Assembly: GCA_964423465.1 (NCBI GenBank)
Contig: CAYRFK010000057.1
Span: 1-22,625, forward strand
Length of the DNA stretch: 22,625 bases
DNA from: VGWF01 sp964423465
GTDB lineage: Bacteria; Verrucomicrobiota; Kiritimatiellia; PWTM01
Direction: 5' to 3'
Part shown: positions 1 through 6,780 of the stretch, one piece after another
How the letters are laid out: every line of letters begins with the position of its first letter
Numbering within the stretch: position 1 is the first letter of the stretch
Position numbers and translations under genes: made by a program
The notes under the pieces: model-generated
What the model saw: the letters and a program-made list of their open reading frames with translations, nothing else
What the model was told of the DNA's origin: nothing
Databases searched by the model: none

Positions 1-861
1 CAGACGGAGACCGTGACGGACAAGAACGGCAAGGTGCCGAAGGCCGACGTCGAGGACGAGCGTCTCGCATTCACGCTCGAGCTCATCGGCCGGATCGGGC
101 AGCACGCACCCGCCGTACAGGTGGCCTACAGCGTGGAGCAGGACTACACATCCATCGGCCTTGCCCTGCGCGATGCGATCGACTTCAACAAGAAGAACAC
201 CACCCTGACTCTGGGCATCGCGGGCAACATGGACAGCGTCGACGGCGCCTACATGGACGCTGCGGAGGACAAGACCACGTTCGACGTGATGGCGGGGCTC
301 ACGCAGTTGATCGACCGCAACACCTTCATCACCGCGAACCTAGTCCTCGGCGGGGCCAGCGGCTACCTGAGCGACCCCTACAAGGTGTCCGAGGTGGACG
401 GCGTGATCGTGCCGGAGAACCGGCCCGATTCAAAGGACAAGCAGATCCTCTACCTGGCTTGGACCCGCTTCTTCGATGCCGCCGACGGCAGCCTCGAACT
501 CGGCTACCGCCGGTACTCGGACAGCTTCGGCATCGACGCCAACACGATATCGGCGGCGTGGTACCAGAAGATCGGGCCGCAGTTCATCCTCCGCCCCGCG
601 GTCCGGTTCTACGACCAGACGGCGGCCGACTTCTATGACACCCGGTTCTCGGGGTCGCCGGAGTTCTTCAGCTCCGATTACCGCCTCTCCCAGTTCCAGT
701 CCTGGGGCTACGGCCTCAAGCTGATCTGGCAGCCGAACCCGAAATATGCCTTCGATATTTCCATCGACCGGTACGTGATGGACGGCACCGACTCGATCAC
801 GTCCGACGACGCCTACACGGGATCGACCCTCGTCATGCTGGGCTTCCGCCTGTGGCTCTAA
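1..861 (+). CDS. DUF3570 family outer-membrane protein, 5' truncated by window edge
   Basis: The reading frame is open from base 1 and ends at TAA 859-861, so the N-terminus and signal peptide lie outside the window. The GTG at 13 is probably internal. The visible 286 residues show alternating aromatic/polar strands, for example ELGYRRYSDSFG and the C-terminal GFRLWL, as expected of an outer-membrane beta-barrel. I recognise the sequence as DUF3570-like. The following ApbE, TlpA and DUF4266 genes support this, because in my knowledge of the family these partners recur together. The biochemical function of DUF3570 is unknown. The stop lies inside the start region of the next gene, so the two are probably co-transcribed. 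Confidence is high for an outer-membrane barrel and moderate for the exact family. Confidence 0.8.
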   Translation, partial: QTETVTDKNGKVPKADVEDERLAFTLELIGRIGQHAPAVQVAYSVEQDYTSIGLALRDAIDFNKKNTTLTLGIAGNMDSVDGAYMDAAEDKTTFDVMAGLTQLIDRNTFITANLVLGGASGYLSDPYKVSEVDGVIVPENRPDSKDKQILYLAWTRFFDAADGSLELGYRRYSDSFGIDANTISAAWYQKIGPQFILRPAVRFYDQTAADFYDTRFSGSPEFFSSDYRLSQFQSWGYGLKLIWQPNPKYAFDISIDRYVMDGTDSITSDDAYTGSTLVMLGFRLWL

Positions 862-1853
862 CCGCGGACATCCTGTACGAGCGCATGGCCGGCGGGCCCC
901 TGACGGCTGTCGGCGGCTACCACCGTTTCCCGTTCGAGGCCATGGGCACGACGAACGAGATCGCCTTCTCCAGCCATGCGGCGCCGCGTGCACGGGCCTT
1001 CCGCGATGCCGTGCTTCGATGGGTGGCGGATTTCGAGGCGTGCTATTCGCGCTTCATCGACGACAGCCTCGTGAGCCGCATCAACCGGGCCGCGGGGAAG
1101 GATGCGGTCGCGATCGACGCCCGCACCGCCGAGATCTTCGCGCTCTGCGATGCGTTCCACTGGCGCACCGGCGGTGTGTTCGACCCCACCACGGGCCCCC
1201 TGATCTCGCTGTGGGACCACCGCATTGCCCACGATCGCCCTCCGTCCGACGAAGAGGTGGCGGCGGCGCTGGCCCGCGTCGGGTGGACGCGGACCCTCCG
1301 CACCGCGGAGACCTTCCGCCTTCCGGATCCGGGCATGAGCCTGGATCTCGGCGGCATCGGCAAGGAGTACGCGGTCGATCAACTGGCCCGCCTCGCCGAC
1401 GCCCACGGCGTTCAGGACTTCGCGATCAGCCTCGGACGGGATATCCGCGTGCGCGGCCGCTCGCCGAACGGCGAACCCTGGCGGCTGGGCCTTGAACACC
1501 CGGCCCACATGGACCGCTGCTGGGGCGGCGTCGCGATCCACGACGCGGCCCTGTGCTGTTCCGGCGACTACCGGCGCTATTTCGAGGTCGGCGGGCAACG
1601 GTACGGGCACATCATCGATCCCCGGACCGGCCGACCGGCGGACCATGGATGCCGGGCCGCCTGGGTGGTTGCGCCGACCTGCACCGAGGCCGGCGTGCTG
1701 TCCACGTCGTGTCTCGTTCTCGGCCCCGACGAGGGCACGGCGTTGATTGAAACGTCGCGGCATGCGGCAGGTTGTTTCTGGACCGAACGAGGCATTCTCC
1801 AGACGAGGAGGTTCTCGCAGTATGAAATTCCCGAAGATGCTACGACTCCGTAA
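852..1853 (+). CDS. apbE: ApbE-like FAD:protein FMN transferase, divergent
   Basis: ApbE enzymes transfer FMN from FAD to a Thr/Ser of target proteins outside the cytoplasm. Family landmarks, numbered from GTG 852 (333 aa), are FEAMGTTNEI (28-37), FDPTTGPL (110-117), SLDLGGIGKEYAVD (163-176), SGDYRRYF (237-244) and HIIDPRTGRP (253-262). Three features are odd. The usual A-D-x-L-x-T metal-binding motif reads EAGVLST (279-285), with Gly281 in place of the Asp. The usual GGD reads GRD (195-197). No signal peptide or lipobox is visible from either GTG 852 or the alternative ATG 885. The gene overlaps DUF3570 by 10 nt and the TlpA gene by 32 nt. It may be a specialised subgroup or have reduced activity. 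The family call is firm; activity is uncertain. Confidence 0.87.
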   Translation: MALTADILYERMAGGPLTAVGGYHRFPFEAMGTTNEIAFSSHAAPRARAFRDAVLRWVADFEACYSRFIDDSLVSRINRAAGKDAVAIDARTAEIFALCDAFHWRTGGVFDPTTGPLISLWDHRIAHDRPPSDEEVAAALARVGWTRTLRTAETFRLPDPGMSLDLGGIGKEYAVDQLARLADAHGVQDFAISLGRDIRVRGRSPNGEPWRLGLEHPAHMDRCWGGVAIHDAALCCSGDYRRYFEVGGQRYGHIIDPRTGRPADHGCRAAWVVAPTCTEAGVLSTSCLVLGPDEGTALIETSRHAAGCFWTERGILQTRRFSQYEIPEDATTP

Positions 1854-2364
1854 TCCGGGCCTGACGGCGGCTACCGTCCTGCTCGCCGCCACCGCGATGC
1901 TTGCACCGCTCCGGACCGGCGCGGCCCCGACCGCCGCCAAGGCCGGCCAGCGGATGCCGGCGCTCCGCACCCTGGGGCTCGAGGGCTCGGTACCGGCGAT
2001 CGAGGGCAAGGTGATCCTTGTCGACTTCTGGGCCTCCTGGTGCGGCCCGTGCAAGAAGTCGTTCCCGGAACTCGAGGCGCTCCACAAGGCTTTCCGGGAC
2101 CGGGGCCTCGTGGTCCTGGGCGTGAACGTGGACCGCAAGGCGTCCGACATGGAGGCCTTCCTCAAGTCCCAGCAAGTCACGTTCCCGGTCGTTCGCGATG
2201 CCGGCCACACATTCGTCGGCGCGATGGGCGTCGCCTCCATGCCGACGAGCCTGCTCGTGGATCGCAAAGGCGTGATCCGCAGCATCCATTCCGGATTCCG
2301 CGGCGAGGAGACCGTGAAGGAACTCCGCGCCGAGATTCAGAAACTTCTGGAGGAGAAGCCGTGA
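1822..2364 (+). CDS. TlpA/ResA-like secreted thioredoxin
   Basis: This is a 180-residue extracytoplasmic thiol-disulfide oxidoreductase. It has a basic N-terminus and hydrophobic signal/anchor segment (about residues 10-30), then a TlpA-type thioredoxin fold with active site WCGPC (Cys74, Cys77) and the cis-Pro loop MPTSLLVD (Pro141). ATG 1822 was chosen because GAGGAGG at 1805-1811 sits 10 nt upstream; an earlier in-frame start would lack a leading signal peptide. The gene overlaps the apbE 3' end by 32 nt and its TGA overlaps the DUF4266 GTG. It probably reduces disulfides in a periplasmic partner. The CGC tail of the neighbouring DUF4266 lipoprotein is an attractive candidate substrate, but that is inference. 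The family call is very secure. Confidence 0.95.
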   Translation: MKFPKMLRLRNPGLTAATVLLAATAMLAPLRTGAAPTAAKAGQRMPALRTLGLEGSVPAIEGKVILVDFWASWCGPCKKSFPELEALHKAFRDRGLVVLGVNVDRKASDMEAFLKSQQVTFPVVRDAGHTFVGAMGVASMPTSLLVDRKGVIRSIHSGFRGEETVKELRAEIQKLLEEKP

Positions 2365-2576
2365 GAATTCTGTTCCTGATCGCCATGGGATCGCTGGCGC
2401 TGGCCGGCGCGGGCTGCGCGACCGTCGAACCCTGGGACCGCGGCACGATGGCCGACTACACGATGCGGGCCGACCGCGATCCGCTGGCCGAAACGTACTA
2501 CGATCACGTCTATTTCACGCGCGAAGGCGCGAGCGGCGGCAAAGGGGTCGGCGGCGGCGGCTGCGGCTGCAACTAG
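2361..2576 (+). CDS. DUF4266 mini-lipoprotein with C-terminal GGGGCGCN
   Basis: This is a 71-residue protein starting at GTG 2361, which overlaps the TlpA stop as GTGA. GGAGGAG at 2349-2355 is the ribosome-binding site. A hydrophobic leader leads to Cys19 in a relaxed lipobox (AGAGC), suggesting a lipid-anchored protein. After it come PWDRGTMADYTM, a DPL segment, YFTREGASGGKG, and a glycine-rich tail ending GGGGCGCN. This matches the DUF4266 family as I know it, where the Cys-Gly-Cys-Asn terminus is the hallmark. No function is established. The invariant CGC could bind metal, hold a disulfide for the adjacent TlpA, or be a modification site; none of these is shown. The next gene is convergent, only 18 nt away, with no clear terminator between them. 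Confidence 0.88.
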   Translation: MRILFLIAMGSLALAGAGCATVEPWDRGTMADYTMRADRDPLAETYYDHVYFTREGASGGKGVGGGGCGCN

Positions 2577-2594
2577 CCGCGCGCCGGAGACTCC

Positions 2595-3917
2595 TCAGGC
2601 CCGGATGGCGGCGAGGACCTCGTCGCGGCGGGCTTCCATGACCTCGCGCGTCTTCGCCTCGAGATTGAGGCGGATCAACGGCTCGGTGTTGGATGCGCGG
2701 ACGTTGAACCACCAGTCGGCGAACTCCACGGTGACGCCGTCGAGCCGGATCACCGTGCCGCCCGGGTACTGCTTCAGCAGACGGTCAAGGACGACCTGCG
2801 TGTCGGCGACGTGCGAGTTGATCTCGCCGCTGGCGTGGTAGCGCTGCAGCGGCTTGATCATCTGCGAGAGCGGCTTGCCTGATGCGCTGACTAGGTTGGC
2901 GACATAGAGCACGGCCATCGAACTGCTCTCGGCGTAGAAGTTGTCGCGGAAGTAGTAGTGGCCCGAGAGCTCGCCCGCGAAAACGGCATCCGCCTCGCGC
3001 ATCTGCTGCTTGATGAAGGCGTGGCCGACGCGCGACATCATGGGTTTGCCGCCGTTCTCCTCGATGACCTCCTTCACGGACCAGCTGCTGCGCAGGTCGT
3101 AGAAGATCGCGGCACCCTTGTGGCTCTTCAGCATCGACTGCGCGATCAGCGCGGTGATCATATCCATCGGGATCACGGCGCCGGTCTCGTCCACGAAGCC
3201 CGCGCGGTCGGCATCGCCGTCGTAGGCCACGCCGAAGTCATAGGATCCGGCGCGGACCATCGCCTGCAGCGGGTGAAGCGTCTCGAGGTCCAGCGGGTTC
3301 GCCTCATGGTTCGGGAACGAGCCGTCGAGCGTGTCGAACAGGCAGTCCGACTCCATCACGCCCCGCAACGCCTCGGCCTCGACGATGCCCATCGCGTTGG
3401 CGTAATCGACGGCGATCTTCACGGGGCGCTTCAGGGCGGCGGCGGTACGGACGTGCTCGCCGTAGGCCTTCAGGATGTCGTGCTTGCGGATCGTGCCCGG
3501 CGTTGAGGCCGGGGCGTCGAACGCGCCCGACATGGCGAGCTTCTCGATGTCGGCGATGCCCGAGGCACCGCTGATCGGGATCGCCTTCTCGCGGCAAAGC
3601 TTGAACCCGTTCCACTGCTTCGGGTTGTGCGAAGCGGTGATCATGATGCTCGCGTCGGCTCCGAGGACGCCATTGGCATGGTAGGACATCGGCGTGCTGC
3701 ACAGGCCGAGGTCGATGACGTCGGCTCCCTGGACCGTCAGACCACGGGCAAGGGCCTCGAACAGCGGCACGGAATGCGGGCGGATGTCGCGGCCGACGAC
3801 GACGCTGCGCGGCTTCAGGAACGTCGCGAATGCGCGGCCGATGCGATAGGCCAGATCATCGGTCAGAGTGTCGCCGTAGATGCCCCGGATGTCGTACGCC
3901 TTGAAAATTCCGCCCAT
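2595..3917 (-). CDS. phosphomannomutase/phosphoglucomutase
   Basis: This is a 440-residue alpha-D-phosphohexomutase that interconverts hexose 6-phosphate and 1-phosphate, supplying sugar nucleotides for envelope polysaccharide. All four signature loops are intact: catalytic phosphoserine loop TASHNP (Ser96), metal loop DGDADR (233-238), sugar loop GELSGH (315-320), and phosphate-binding RASNTEP (407-413). The N-terminus KAYDIRGIYG is typical of the bifunctional PMM/PGM (AlgC/ManB) branch, and the length is normal. ATG 3917 was chosen because GGAGGAGG lies a few bases upstream. A much longer open frame extends upstream but lacks family similarity and crosses the divergent exonuclease gene. Substrate preference (mannose versus glucose) cannot be read from sequence. 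Confidence 0.96.
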   Translation of the reverse strand: MGGIFKAYDIRGIYGDTLTDDLAYRIGRAFATFLKPRSVVVGRDIRPHSVPLFEALARGLTVQGADVIDLGLCSTPMSYHANGVLGADASIMITASHNPKQWNGFKLCREKAIPISGASGIADIEKLAMSGAFDAPASTPGTIRKHDILKAYGEHVRTAAALKRPVKIAVDYANAMGIVEAEALRGVMESDCLFDTLDGSFPNHEANPLDLETLHPLQAMVRAGSYDFGVAYDGDADRAGFVDETGAVIPMDMITALIAQSMLKSHKGAAIFYDLRSSWSVKEVIEENGGKPMMSRVGHAFIKQQMREADAVFAGELSGHYYFRDNFYAESSSMAVLYVANLVSASGKPLSQMIKPLQRYHASGEINSHVADTQVVLDRLLKQYPGGTVIRLDGVTVEFADWWFNVRASNTEPLIRLNLEAKTREVMEARRDEVLAAIRA

Positions 3918-3959
3918 ATCCGCCTCCTCCGGCCTTGGATTGTGCGGCCGGGTTGCGAT

Positions 3960-3988
3960 ACCGTACAGGCCGGCTGCTGACCTGTAAA
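3960..3988 (-). promoter_or_regulatory. candidate sigma70-type promoter for the phosphohexomutase gene
   Basis: Reading the minus strand, TTTACA (3988-3983; 5 of 6 match to the -35 consensus) is followed by a 17-nt spacer and TACGGT (3965-3960; TA...T) as a weak -10. This implies a leader of roughly 35 nt before ATG 3917. It sits in the 82-bp gap between two divergent genes. It was predicted by eye only. Confidence 0.35.
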
Positions 3989-3999
3989 GGGCCGGGGCC

Positions 4000-4707
4000 G
4001 TGGAAAGGCGGACGAAACGCGTGGGCAAGACGAAGGCGGTGCGGGGACGGGATCTGTCGTCGTTCCTGGTGTGGTTCGACACGGAGTACACAACGCTGGA
4101 CCTCGATCGGGCGCGGTTGCTGCAGGTGGCGATGATGATCACCGACGGCGACCTGAAGCGCGTCGGCCCGCCCGAGCGCGACGTACGGCTGGCCATCCGG
4201 CTCCCCCCCTCGGCGCGACTGAGCCCGTGGGTGGAGGAGAACCTCAAGCCGCTGGTGGCGAAATGCCGTTCGCCGGAGGCCGTGACGGCCGCCGGGGCGG
4301 ACCGCCGGTTGGTTGCGGCGCTGGAGGAGGCCCTCGGTCCCGACGTCGACAATGTCACGAAGCGGCCCGTGCTCGCCGGCAACAGCGTGCACGCCGACTG
4401 GTGGCTGTCGCGCCGCTTTCTGCCGCAGTTCCTTGCGCGGCTTCACTACCGGCAGATGGATGTGACGGCTCTGAAGCTTGAATGGCTGCGGCGCGACCCG
4501 GCATTTGACTTCGAGAAGGAGTCGGGCGAAATCGTCCGCCGCTACTTCCCGGACGCACTGATTGGTCCCGACGAGCGTCACGACGCCTACTACGACGCGC
4601 AGGCCTCGGCCGCCGAACTGGCCTTCTACCGGAAGCACCTGCTGTCCCGTCCGCCGCGCCCGGCGCGCGCCCGCACGGCGGCGGCCAAGGAAAGGAAACA
4701 GGCATGA
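4000..4707 (+). CDS. orn: oligoribonuclease-like DEDDh 3'-5' exonuclease
   Basis: This resembles Orn, which degrades 2-5 nt RNA leftovers and linear dinucleotides such as pGpG. Numbered from GTG 4000 (235 aa), the exonuclease motifs are WFDTEYT (Asp27, Glu29), GNSVHADWW (127-135; Asp133), and HDAYYDAQAS (His194, Asp199), giving a complete DEDDh set. The HYRQMDVTALK segment also matches the Orn core. The body is longer than E. coli Orn (about 181 aa) because of a basic leader and a 20-residue Pro/Arg/Ala-rich tail. The start is uncertain: GTG 4000, 4021 and 4039 are all in frame and none has an ideal ribosome-binding site. The stop overlaps the next start as ATGA. Family confidence is high, start confidence low. 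Confidence 0.88.
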   Translation: MERRTKRVGKTKAVRGRDLSSFLVWFDTEYTTLDLDRARLLQVAMMITDGDLKRVGPPERDVRLAIRLPPSARLSPWVEENLKPLVAKCRSPEAVTAAGADRRLVAALEEALGPDVDNVTKRPVLAGNSVHADWWLSRRFLPQFLARLHYRQMDVTALKLEWLRRDPAFDFEKESGEIVRRYFPDALIGPDERHDAYYDAQASAAELAFYRKHLLSRPPRPARARTAAAKERKQA

Positions 4708-5135
4708 GGGGGATGCAAACCGCGATACAGGGGCTGGCCGTTCTTGCACTGGCCGCCGCCGTCCAAGCCGCCGAGCCCGCCGCAACGAACGCACCGCCGC
4801 CCGCGGCGGCCGGCGCGGTGGACTACGCGAAGCTGGACTGGAAGAACGAACTGCTCGACTTCGAAGGCAAAGCGTCCACCCGGACCGCGGAGCAGAAGTT
4901 CCGCGACGGAAAACTGAAGGCGCGCTACGGATATCTCGAAGGCCGGATCCACGGGCTGGTCGAGGAGTGGTACGCCAACGGCCAGAAGAGCACCGAGACG
5001 AACTTCGAGAAGAACCAGCGCCACGGCGCCAACACCTACTGGGACCAGTCGGGCAAGGTGATCAAGAGGCAGCGCTGGGACCACGACAAGCTCGTCGAGA
5101 GCTCCGATCCGCACGAGGTGGAAGGCAAGCCCTGA
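4704..5135 (+). CDS. secreted MORN-repeat (YwqK-like) protein
   Basis: This is a 143-residue protein with a signal peptide (hydrophobic residues 9-20, likely cleavage after VQA22) and a Pro/Ala-rich linker. Residues about 68-130 carry two degenerate MORN_2-type units: GRIHGLVEEWYANGQK (80-95) and RHGANTYWDQSGKVIKRQ (106-123). Proteins with such repeats are often annotated as YwqK-type antitoxins, but a secreted single copy with no toxin partner gives no support for that role. It more likely acts as a periplasmic binding or scaffold module. ATG 4704 overlaps the exonuclease TGA by 4 nt; ATG 4713 is an alternative start directly after a GAGGGGG stretch. Function is unknown. Confidence 0.78.
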   Translation: MRGMQTAIQGLAVLALAAAVQAAEPAATNAPPPAAAGAVDYAKLDWKNELLDFEGKASTRTAEQKFRDGKLKARYGYLEGRIHGLVEEWYANGQKSTETNFEKNQRHGANTYWDQSGKVIKRQRWDHDKLVESSDPHEVEGKP

Positions 5136-5204
5136 CCGGGGAGGTTTCAGATGTTGGTTCGTCAGACGGCGAAGGAGTGCCCGATGAACTTGGGTCGGAA
5201 GAAG

Positions 5205-5283
5205 GGTTCACGGTTTACGGTTCACAGTTCAAGGTTGAGGGCTTCCCGCCCAACCATGAACCGTGAACGGGGAACCGTGAACT
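5205..5283. repeat. imperfect 32-bp inverted repeat built from GGTTCAC units
   Basis: Arms 5205-5236 and 5252-5283 match at 26 of 32 positions as inverted copies, with a 15-nt loop. Each arm contains repeated GTTCACGGTT/TTCACGG units, so the arms are themselves low-complexity. It occupies much of the 203-bp spacer 5136-5338 between the MORN and zinc-ribbon genes; the rest of the spacer shows nothing recognisable. It could act as a transcription-terminating or mRNA-stabilising hairpin, or be one copy of a dispersed genomic repeat. I associate such TTCACGG spacers with uncultured PVC-type genomes, but have no search to confirm this. Confidence 0.75.
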
Positions 5284-5338
5284 CCGTGGTTCCTGATCTG
5301 GCCTTGAAACCTGAAATCCGGCCCCAGGCCCTCCTCCC

Positions 5339-5560
5339 ATGACCCGACAATTCGAAAACCTGCGGGCCTCCGAGCTCTACTGCCCCCGCTGCCGCGTCTC
5401 CCAGCCGGTCCGCGAGCGCCTTCTGCTGGTGCTCCCGCACGGGGACATGATGGACTACCGCTGCCAGGTCTGCGGCACCTCGTGCGGCTCGCGCGAGGTC
5501 CGCCATGCGCCACAGCCGTCGCCGATGATGCGGCCGCGGGGAAGACCGACGAAGCCGTGA
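5339..5560 (+). CDS. small zinc-ribbon protein
   Basis: This is a 73-residue protein with two Cys pairs, YCPRC (Cys15, Cys18) and RCQVC (Cys42, Cys45), about 24 residues apart, forming a likely zinc ribbon. A further Cys49 follows, and the tail is basic and proline-rich. No signal peptide is present, so it is cytoplasmic. ATG 5339 has no convincing ribosome-binding site. The stop TGA 5558-5560 overlaps the glycosyltransferase GTG as GTGA, implying coupled translation. The conserved-looking core (LLLVLPHGDMMDYRCQVCGT) resembles small hypothetical proteins I have seen beside other genes in uncultured bacteria, but I cannot assign a function. Confidence 0.75.
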   Translation: MTRQFENLRASELYCPRCRVSQPVRERLLLVLPHGDMMDYRCQVCGTSCGSREVRHAPQPSPMMRPRGRPTKP

Positions 5561-6780
5561 GGATCCTCGTCGTCACGCCGCAGTTGCCGCACAGCCGGGT
5601 GCTGAGCGGGCACCGGATCGTCTACGAGCGCATCCGCCGGATGGCCGCGCGCGGACACGAGATGGGCGTCGCCTGCTTCGCGCGGGGCGCCGATGCGGCG
5701 TCGGCCGAATGGGACGGCATCCTGAAGGAACTCGAACTGGTTCCGCCGCCCGCCTCAGGCGGCGAGGGGCTCTCGCGCTGGTTCGGACGGGCGCCGGCCC
5801 CCTTCCGCGCCTTTGAATCGCAGGCGATGAGCCGCACGGTCGGGGACATGGTGGAGCGGTCACGCTACGACGTCGTCGTGGCCGAGTTTTCCGTGATGGC
5901 GCAGTTCCTCCACTGGAATCCCTACCTGCCCGCCGTTCGCCGCGTGGTGTCGGTCCACCAGTGCGAGACCGTGGCCAGCCGCAAGCGTGCCGAACTGCTC
6001 GGGTACACCCCTGCCGGCCTGTGGGAGCGGCGGCGGCGGGAACGGCTGGAGTGCCACGAGTTCGGGCTCTACCGCGCCGCCGATTGCGTGCTGACGCTGA
6101 CGCCCCAGGAACGGTACCAGCTGCTGCAATACGCCCCCGACCTGCGCACGGTCGTGATTCCGAGCGGGGTGGACACGATGCGTTTCCGGCCTGCCGAGCG
6201 TGCCGCGCCGCCGGACGGTCTCATCTTCACGGGCTACTATTCGCACGAGCAGAACTGCGACGCGGTCCGATGGTTCCTCGCCCATGTCTGGCCCCGCGTG
6301 CGCGTGCGGCACCCGAACCTGTTCTTCTACATCGTCGGCCCCGATCCGCCGCCGGACATCCGCGACAGCCCGTGGAAGGACCCGCGCATCATCGTCACCG
6401 GCGAAGTGGACGACGTCCGCCCCTACCTTCAACGCGCCGCCGTCTTCGTCAGCCCGACACGCATGGGGTCGGGCATGCGCGGGAAGTTGCTGGAGGCGAT
6501 GGCGAGCGAGGTGCCGGTGGTCACCACAACCGTCGGCGTCGAGGGCATCCCGGTGCAGCCCGGCGGCGACTGTCTGCTGGCGGACAGTGCGGACGTGATG
6601 GTCGAGCAGGTCTGCCTGCTGCTTGAGGATGAGCCCCTCCGTCAGCGGATCGCACGCCGCGGCCGGGACCTCGTGGTGAAGCGCCTGTCGTGGGACCGAA
6701 GCGTCGAAAAGCTTGAGTCGACACTGGCCGGACTCACCGGCCGGCGGCCGGGGCGAGCCGACGTTCGATCCGTGGACTGA
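5557..6780 (+). CDS. GT4-type glycosyltransferase (GT-B fold)
   Basis: This is a 407-residue cytoplasmic enzyme probably adding a sugar to an envelope glycan. The N-terminus MRILVVTPQLPHSRVLSGH is a GT-B start with a Gly-containing acceptor-side loop. The middle VVIPSGVDTMRFRP and LIFTGYYSHEQN mark the second Rossmann domain. The C-terminal MGSGMRGKLLEAMASEVPVV (about residues 305-324) carries the donor-binding Glu typical of GT4. GTG 5557 overlaps the zinc-ribbon stop by 4 nt, and longer in-frame extensions overlap that gene without family similarity. The 3' end overlaps the convergent pseudopilin gene by 47 nt. Sugar donor and acceptor are not predictable; the nearby phosphohexomutase could supply the sugar nucleotide precursor. 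Confidence 0.9.
   Translation: MRILVVTPQLPHSRVLSGHRIVYERIRRMAARGHEMGVACFARGADAASAEWDGILKELELVPPPASGGEGLSRWFGRAPAPFRAFESQAMSRTVGDMVERSRYDVVVAEFSVMAQFLHWNPYLPAVRRVVSVHQCETVASRKRAELLGYTPAGLWERRRRERLECHEFGLYRAADCVLTLTPQERYQLLQYAPDLRTVVIPSGVDTMRFRPAERAAPPDGLIFTGYYSHEQNCDAVRWFLAHVWPRVRVRHPNLFFYIVGPDPPPDIRDSPWKDPRIIVTGEVDDVRPYLQRAAVFVSPTRMGSGMRGKLLEAMASEVPVVTTTVGVEGIPVQPGGDCLLADSADVMVEQVCLLLEDEPLRQRIARRGRDLVVKRLSWDRSVEKLESTLAGLTGRRPGRADVRSVD

Noticed and set aside
4704..5135. YwqK-type antitoxin annotation for the MORN protein
   Set aside because: It has a signal peptide and no toxin gene next to it, so only the repeat type is supported, not a toxin-antitoxin role.
5151..5342. 63-codon ORF with a GGGGAGG site and ATGA overlap with the zinc-ribbon gene
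   Set aside because: The ribosome-binding site and overlap are attractive, but half the peptide (RFTVHSSRL and so on) is translated from the inverted repeat and the rest matches nothing. It might be a translated leader that couples the zinc-ribbon gene, but I do not call it a protein gene.
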